DNA of 64,000 bases. It comes from Beverwykella pulmonaria (Eukaryota > Ascomycota > Dothideomycetes > Pleosporales > Melanommataceae). Position numbers and translations under genes: made by a program. The notes beneath the pieces were generated by a model. It made no database searches. It was given only the letters and a program-made list of their open reading frames with translations, and had not been told where the DNA came from. The stretch lies in NCBI GenBank assembly GCA_001599595.1, contig BCHH01000002.1, positions 4,626,055-4,690,054 of the forward strand, written 5' to 3'. Positions 58,401-64,000 of the stretch are shown here, piece by piece; within the stretch, counting starts at the first letter, position 1; each line of letters opens with the position of its first letter.

Positions 58401-58739
58401 ATTAATTGTCCACGAACTCATATAGGAATCGCTAAAGCGACTACGAGCATGTTTGGCGAGGTATGCTCCATCTGCTCGATTTGTGTGACACCACACCAAC
58501 ATTCGCTTCTTGTTTTTCCTGTGACGTAGCAGTTCGAACGACAGTATGATAACATCTCAGACATATTCTTGTCTACGGTCCTGTGTATTATCAGTTATGA
58601 TAATACTTACTTAACAAAATCACTCCCAGAACCAGGTAGAACAGAAACACAGGATATGCATGTCGAACAGCAACTGCTCCAGAGAGTGATCAATAAACGC
58701 GATGATATTATTGCTTCGCTTCCCGATCCAGTTTGATAG
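55450..58739. other. 3.3-kb region without a confident gene
   Basis: Only small frames occur. One at 56556-56858 (about 100 aa, charged, MNEMRKDSPRSTDISLDSQG) has coding-like composition and might continue by splicing toward 57030, and one at 57968-58372 on the minus strand (PSREPSRSLEPSKVLVGTIKNG) is similar in quality. Neither matches a family I know. Poly-T/C tracts lie at 57668-57692. Confidence 0.35.
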
Positions 58740-59224
58740 CTACGCCGCTCCCTCAGCCCTCTGTCCCACAAAGAAACCTAGTCCATAATCATCTGTCTTA
58801 AACGTGATCTTGCTCCCCTTAGGGAAATAGAACACATCGCCCGCCACCGCATGCACGCTATTACCCGTCTCATCCGAGATGTCGAAGGAGCCTTCGACGA
58901 TGATCTTCATCTCGTGGTATGTGTATGTGTAGACGAGGGGGGTGCCCTTCTCCAAACGGTAGAAGCCTGCTGAGAGGGGCTTCTCGGTGTCGATCTTGTC
59001 GCTAGGGGTGATGTTAGTTTCCGTCGGATAGGATGGCATATTTGCGGCCAAGAGACATACTTTGAGACCACGTCTCCGAGGAAGGAGTTCTCGTTCGCAA
59101 TGAGCGGGGGCTTGAATGTTGACTGCGCTTTCGCGAAGTGTGTGAAGCCAACGGGAGACATCTTTTCAGTTTTGGGAGACGAAGAGGTGGTGCTGGCTTT
59201 GAGTTTGCTGACGAAGGTACCCAT
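58740..59224 (-). CDS. small cupin protein, EutQ-like
   Basis: Exons 59224-59061 and 59001-58740 around a 59-bp intron give 141 aa; the splice joins LGDVVSN to DKIDTEKPLSAGFYRLEKG. A single cupin beta-barrel is visible: YTYHEMKIIVEGSFDISDETG followed by AGDVFYFPKGSKITFKT, the pattern of ethanolamine-utilisation EutQ-like proteins. The catalytic role of fungal members is unknown. It is intact, with an ordinary promoter region to its right. Confidence 0.82.
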
Positions 59225-60070
59225 GGTCAGTTCGTGTTTCCAAGTAATTCGATGTTTTGATTGATCTGAAGTAGTAGTGTGTGTAATAGGTTCTCTATGC
59301 TTTTATAGAAGCAAAGAAGAAGCAGAGCTTCACTCACCTTATATATCCGTGCCTGGCCGCAATGTATATGCAAGATAAGAGTCGACTAAGGTGTGGGAGC
59401 AAGTATCACTGCAAAGGGGAAACCAATGCTTCAGCAGCAGCAGGGCCCTGCATTTAAACCTTTCGTCCTCCTCTCTGGTTCGGTAATGCGTCGCCAATCC
59501 AGGGCAGCAGCAATTCTAGCCCCGCTTAAGGGGAACATATTGCTCAAAAGAGAAAGATGTCGAGATGTTGTAATGGGCTGCAGTGGAGACCCGGGAGCGC
59601 TTGCTACGCTCCTAGCTCGTTTCTGCATGATTTCTGCATGATGAATGATCTCGAAACCGCATTGCTGATGGGCGAGGTGATGGCGTTGCGGGGCAGTTGG
59701 GGGAGCTGGAGCTTATCGCGTGGTTAACATACCCCGATCGGGTTAGCGGCACATGAAGGGGAGTAGTAGAAGGTGTTGTTGAGCGGATGGCCATTTGCTT
59801 GTGGCCTGCAACGCGTCGGTGGTCTGCTTGGTGATCGGAGTCCAAGGAATAGATCCATGGATGTGAATATTGCACATTAAAAAATCCGCCAAGTCTTTCA
59901 AGTATTCTACAAGTTCTCCAACTGCTGCGGGGCACCCTTTGCACATACAAGCCCTCTGGCGGGCGTGAATCTGATAAACACAGCCACCCGCTCCTATCAC
60001 CCATCGCCCATCGAGCCAGCTCATGCTCCAGGCGTATCAAGTCGTCGTCATTATCCCACTCGCTAGCCTC
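59225..60070. other. intergenic, no supported gene
   Basis: A minus-strand frame of 142 codons at 59612-60040 has low-complexity composition and no family signal. I treat the interval as the 3' flank of the V-ATPase gene plus the cupin promoter. Confidence 0.45.
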
Positions 60071-60934
60071 TCAGTCGTGGAACTTTCTGTTCTGGTTGTC
60101 TCCGAAAAGCGTAACTCTGATCGAGGGCAGGGCTTCGCGTTCGAGCAGCTTCAAACGCTCCTCCAAGGTGTTGTTGAGCGCAATTTTGCCGCCCGTGCCG
60201 GACAAGGTGACGCCGCCAGCTCTGTTGGCTGTCAGCTCTAGTTTTCTTCTCGTGTGTCGGGATGCCACTTACGATTCCTCGGGCAGCGGATCGCTCTCGT
60301 CGATGCTGAAGCTGACCTCCTTGTCCACCTTGCTCTTGTACTCGGACTGTGCCTCCTCGATGGCCTTCTTCACGAGGTCGTAGTCGGCCTTCCGCGCCTT
60401 GACTGCCAGCTTGTCCTCGCTGAGTGCATAGGCGCCCTCGAGGAGCAGGTTCTTGAGCATGGCCTGGTATTTGGCCTTGTCCTTGGACACGTCCTTGAGC
60501 TTCTCGGCGGCGCTCTCGAACAGCGAGTCGAGCAGCTGCTGGCGCTCGTTGAGGATCCTTAACCTGGTCTTGTTGGAGACGGTGGAGCGGGTGATTTGCT
60601 GCGACATGCTGGCCTGCTTGAACTTCTTCTCGTAGGAGGTGTCGATGGCGGCGGTTTCTTGGCGGACAAGCTTGGACTTTTCGATTGCGAACTCCTCGTT
60701 GGCCTTGAGCTTGATCTCGTTGGCTTTTTCGCTGGCCTCCTGCAGGATGAAGGCCGTCATCTTCTTGAGCTCACCCGAGACCTGACATCGGGAGGGTTAG
60801 CAGCTGTGACGGGCGCATGGGCGGGGAGCTCGAGCGCGAGCTCTCGACTGCAGCGCGAGCTGGAGCTGGAGCTGGGGCTGGTGACGCGGGGCGCATCCTA
60901 CCTGCTCGTCGGACATGGCGTGCACTTGCGACAT
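60071..60934 (-). CDS. VMA4: V-type ATPase subunit E
   Basis: Three exons, 60934-60902, 60781-60273 and 60221-60071, give 230 aa, the usual length of subunit E. The start [11 protein letters not shown] joined to [23 protein letters not shown] and the end [31 protein letters not shown] are the conserved family termini. The N-terminal half is a long coiled coil ([24 protein letters not shown]) that pairs with subunit G to form the peripheral stalks holding V1 to V0. It is a housekeeping gene acting on vacuolar and endosomal membranes in proton pumping. All introns are standard GT-AG. Confidence 0.97.
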
Positions 60935-61206
60935 GGCGACGGCTCTGTGGCGACAGTTTTGGTCGGCTGGCGGGTTCCTGGCGGGCGGAGGGAGCTGCAG
61001 GTGGTGGTGCAGAGGGGGAGCGAGGGCGTGGAGTGGGTGCGATGTGAGGTCGAGAGCTTGCCGTTGGAGCTCGGATTTGGCGATAGTGCAAAAGCAACCA
61101 ATGATTTCGGCACCGCGCGATTACGTTAGCCTCACCGCTTGCTGCCACTGCTGCATGTCCGCTCGAGGTTCGAGTCCTGCGTGTTTCAGGTACTTTCATC
61201 ATTCAA

Positions 61207-61249
61207 TTCACACACACTCACACTCACACTCACACTCACACACACACAA
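61207..61249 (+). repeat. CA/CT microsatellite
   Basis: An imperfect (ACACTC)n and (AC)n run. It lies in the spacer between the divergent V-ATPase E and NIPA genes. Confidence 0.8.
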
Positions 61250-61532
61250 GTCCACGCCCCACCGTGCTGTCTCGCACCCGTTGTAGCGCGCGCAGCCGTC
61301 ATCCACACGACATCATCACGCCGCGAATCCCTGCCCACCTCGGCAGCCCTTCCCTCGCCGCCCTGTCTCGTGGCCACGACCAAACGACCTACACCTCCAC
61401 TGCACCCCCAATCCACACCTGCGCTGGCCGCTGCGACTGCATTTATATTTCCTCGCCGCCCCCCTCCACAGCATGCATCCGCGGCCCAGGTAGCAACACA
61501 CTCCGTGCGCGATAGGAACAGGCTGGCGCAGC

Positions 61533-63427
61533 ATGGTGGAACTTTCGCCCGGTGCGAGCGTTGCGGTGAGCCTCTCCCGGGGGAGCGACGGCTCTCTCCA
61601 GGGCGCAGAAGGCTAATAGTACATGACACGCAGGTCGGAGTCATCGTCGGGCTCGTGTCCACCAGCGTCCAGAGCATCGGCCTGACCCTGCAGCGGAAAT
61701 CCCATCTCCTAGAAGAAGAGAAGGACGACGACTATGAGCGCAGGCCGCCCTACAGGCGCCGGAGATGGCAGGTGGGAAGCCCCCTTGCGTGCATGCGTGG
61801 AGCAGCAGACTGACGCGAGCAGCTCGGCATGCTCATGTTCATCGTGGCGAACCTCGTCGGCAGCACCATCCAGATCACCACGCTGCCCCTCCCCGTCCTC
61901 TCCACCCTCCAGGCGTCCGGCCTCGTCTTCAACTCCATCTGCGCCTCCATCATCCTCAGCGAGCCCTTCACCCGCTACTCCCTCGTAGGCACCATCCTGG
62001 TTGCGCTGGGAGCCGTGCTGATTGGCATCTTTGGGGCCATTGCCGAGCCCTCGCACAACCTGGACCAGCTGCTGGAGCTCCTCGTCCGCCGCCAGTTCGT
62101 GTTGTGGATGATCGGGACTGCCATCATTGTGTTCTCGTTGATTGTCGCGACCTGGCTATTGAAGCGCATGTATCCTCGCTCGACTCCGCGATCGCGCCTC
62201 GTGGGCGGCATGTTCTTTGGCTGCATTAGCGGCATCCTCTCCGCGCATTCCCTCCTCATTGCCAAAAGCGCAGTCGAGTTGCTGGTCCGCACAATTGTGG
62301 ACCGCCACAACGAGTTCAACCGGTGGCAGTCGTGGATGATTCTTCTCGGACTCGTCGCGTTTGCATTGACCCAGCTCTACTACATGCACTGCGGACTCAA
62401 ATTGTGCAGCACCAGCGTTCTCTATCCTCTTGTGTTTTGCGTTTACAACATCATCGCTATTATAGACGGGCTCATATATTTCCACCAATCTGCCAGGTTA
62501 TCGAATGTGCATGCGGGACTCATCACCCTCGGAACAATCATTCTCCTCGGCGGAGTGGTATCATTGAGTTGGAGACTAGAAGAGAACGAAGAAGAGCCCA
62601 CCTCTCCGCTTGTGCACAGCAAGCACAAGGGGCGTGTTCCTACGCCGCAGACCGTCCTGACTCCCGGGATGGGCCTGGTGCATGGCGTCATGGACGAAGA
62701 GCCCGAATCTCCTGTCGACTTGGAAGAGCAACAGCCGGGCATGCATGGCTCTCTGTATGAGCAGCGGAAGCGCCGCATTCTGGACGAACGAACGCCACTA
62801 CTCGCCCGTGCTGGAACTGGGCCCTCGTTGACCACAGCTCCTCGATCGAAGAAGCGTCCAGCAATAAGTAGCACTCAGGATCGCAGCCCGCAATTGAGCT
62901 CTTCTCCTTGGCGGCCCGCAAGACGGCGGCGGATGACCATTTCGGAAGAGACAAATGAGATCTGGAACGAACTGAACGACCGTGAAACCCTACCATCGCC
63001 AGCAAGACGCTCCGCGGACCTCGAACGAAGACCGCGAACCGGGACATTACCTGCTCGCCGCAAGAACAACTCATCCTCGTGGCTGAATCAAATGCGGCGT
63101 CGATCATGGTTCGATTCAATAGGACCCGGCGACAGGAGAAGCAGCAGCGTGTCACAAGGCAAACGACCTGTGGATAGCTTCGAGGCCCTTCTCAATTATC
63201 CCGACCCGGATGACGAGAGCCAGTCAGACCACGACGCAGCACTGAGCCCTGTTATCAACAAGCGGCGCGTCACGTGGGGGATGGGTGACTGGGGGAGTCG
63301 CAAGCAAGAAAAAGGCGACGGCTTGGGCGACTGGTTTAGGTTGAAGTGGTGGCGAAAGAGAAGGAGAGAAGAAGACGATGACGAGGAGACGGGCGGCGAC
63401 GAGCGCAATCATGCCAGTAATCAATAG
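61533..63427 (+). CDS. NIPA-type magnesium transporter
   Basis: Exons 61533-61565, 61634-61771 and 61823-63427 give 591 aa. The ATG at 61533 was chosen because MVELSPGASVA spliced to VGVIVGLVSTSVQSIGLTLQ reproduces the conserved NIPA N-terminus; a longer upstream frame lacks family similarity. About eight to nine membrane spans follow (MLMFIVANLVGSTIQITTLPLPVLSTLQ, YSLVGTILVALGAVLIGIFG, WMILLGLVAFALTQLYYMHC, NVHAGLITLGTIILLGGVVSL). The last 280 residues are a cytosolic, charged, disordered tail with RRRRM and EEDDDEE stretches, long for the family. It probably moves Mg2+ across a cell or endosomal membrane. Confidence 0.9.
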
Positions 63428-63756
63428 GCAGTCCTGATTTGATATCCAATATATATTCACTGATGCTTCTGGCAATGTATACTGCATCTTTACTGATTCA
63501 ATTGTCCCGTGAGTTGGTTCTCGTTTACGGACACCAGGACGGTTCCTTACCTCCTCTGCGTGCTAATTGGCTAGGAGGTGGCACTCGCATCACAACGCTC
63601 CTAACCTACTTTTCCAGTCGCTTCTTGAGGCTTTTCCTCCTGTCTTTGGCGTTTCCTCTTCGTTTCTTTCTTCTTTGCTTCACCCCATTATCGTCGAAAT
63701 GGAAGGCGAAAATGCGATTCAGGCAGATAATACTTCGACCAATGCAGCCCACTGGA
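63428..63756. other. short convergent intergenic region
   Basis: The 3' flanks of the NIPA gene and of the HET gene entering from the right. No feature was supported. Confidence 0.5.
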
Positions 63757-64000
63757 CTAAACAATCCTCAACCTCCTTGCTACTATTTCGTCGCCAATCA
63801 ATTCCTCAATCTCTCCTTCCATAATGCCGTCTACGTACGCTTCTCCAACAACCGTCCATGCCTCTCTTACCCCCACTCTCCGTAATATAAGCGGAATACT
63901 ACAGCCGAACAACACCGCGACCACATCGCCCAACTGCGTCCGACAAGGTGCCATTCCCACATATCCCTGGCTTGTAACCATCAACTTCCGCGACTTCTTG
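63757..64000 (-). CDS. C-terminal end of a HET-type protein, rest outside window
   Basis: The minus frame open to the right edge reads TSQGYVGMAPCRTQLGDVVAVLFGCSIPLILRR and ends with TVVGEAYVDGIMEGEIEEL. This is the standard C-terminus of HET-domain proteins (GYxGxxPxxxxxGD.V.vL.G...P.iLR...LvGeaYvhGiMxGE). The HET domain itself lies beyond 64000, so assignment rests on the tail alone. Confidence 0.75.
   Translation of the reverse strand, partial: KKSRKLMVTSQGYVGMAPCRTQLGDVVAVLFGCSIPLILRRVGVREAWTVVGEAYVDGIMEGEIEELIGDEIVARRLRIV

Noticed and set aside
59612..60040. 142-codon minus-strand frame
   Set aside because: No conserved features, and a similar frame overlaps it; probably random.
61139..61200. 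B-box-like GGTTCGAGTCC, possible tRNA
   Set aside because: The bases around it cannot form a T-arm (the stem sides do not pair) and no acceptor or anticodon stem is found.
1..64000. CRISPR array or prokaryotic operon features
   Set aside because: Spliceosomal introns and the gene families show a fungal nuclear genome; the tandem repeats seen have no spacer structure.

Overview
The window is nuclear DNA of a filamentous ascomycete (Pezizomycotina). Genes have short GT-AG introns of about 48-120 bp, with one likely GC-AG intron. The families are typical of this group: HET-domain proteins, a FunK1-type kinase, a Zn2Cys6-like regulator, the fibroin-3-related membrane protein, Chs5 and a sedolisin peptidase. 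I cannot fix the genus. The assembly holds six N bases, all in repetitive DNA, so single-base frameshifts and lone stops may be sequence errors.

The left part (about 1-39 kb) is accessory and rich in mobile elements. It holds a TPR-kinase fusion running off the left edge, an ORF split by a solo LTR, a 778-bp retroposon-like insert upstream of a FunK1 kinase, a 31-bp tandem array and short LTRs. These are followed by a fibroin-3-like protein, a decayed pogo-type transposon end, a four-exon membrane protein, a Zn2Cys6-like regulator, a HET relic, a membrane glycoprotein gene with an in-frame TGA, an intact HET gene, a PRISE-like reductase, a TPR relic, and a divergent pair of a TPR-CHAT protease-like protein and a caspase-fold protease.

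The middle and right (about 39-64 kb) are calmer and more conserved. They hold CHS5 divergent from an F-box-like gene, a secreted GH27 alpha-galactosidase, a secreted sedolisin, a truncated MDR dehydrogenase, a small cupin, V-ATPase subunit E and a NIPA-type magnesium transporter. A second HET gene enters from the right edge. This tract is interrupted at 49.3-54.2 kb by a 4.9-kb transposon with about 40-bp inverted repeats and a perfect 9-bp target duplication, sitting inside a patatin-like phospholipase gene that is otherwise open end to end. The transposon carries two divergent multi-exon genes, and their introns and spacer are packed with copies of a short palindrome of the form AACRYGTT.

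The most interesting themes are (1) this element and its repeated intron motif, (2) the CHAT-caspase divergent pair, and (3) the concentration of domains known as cell-death effectors or signalling modules in fungal allorecognition (two HET genes plus a relic, patatin, CHAT, caspase fold, TPR, kinases) in one transposon-rich stretch. Functional links between them are inference.
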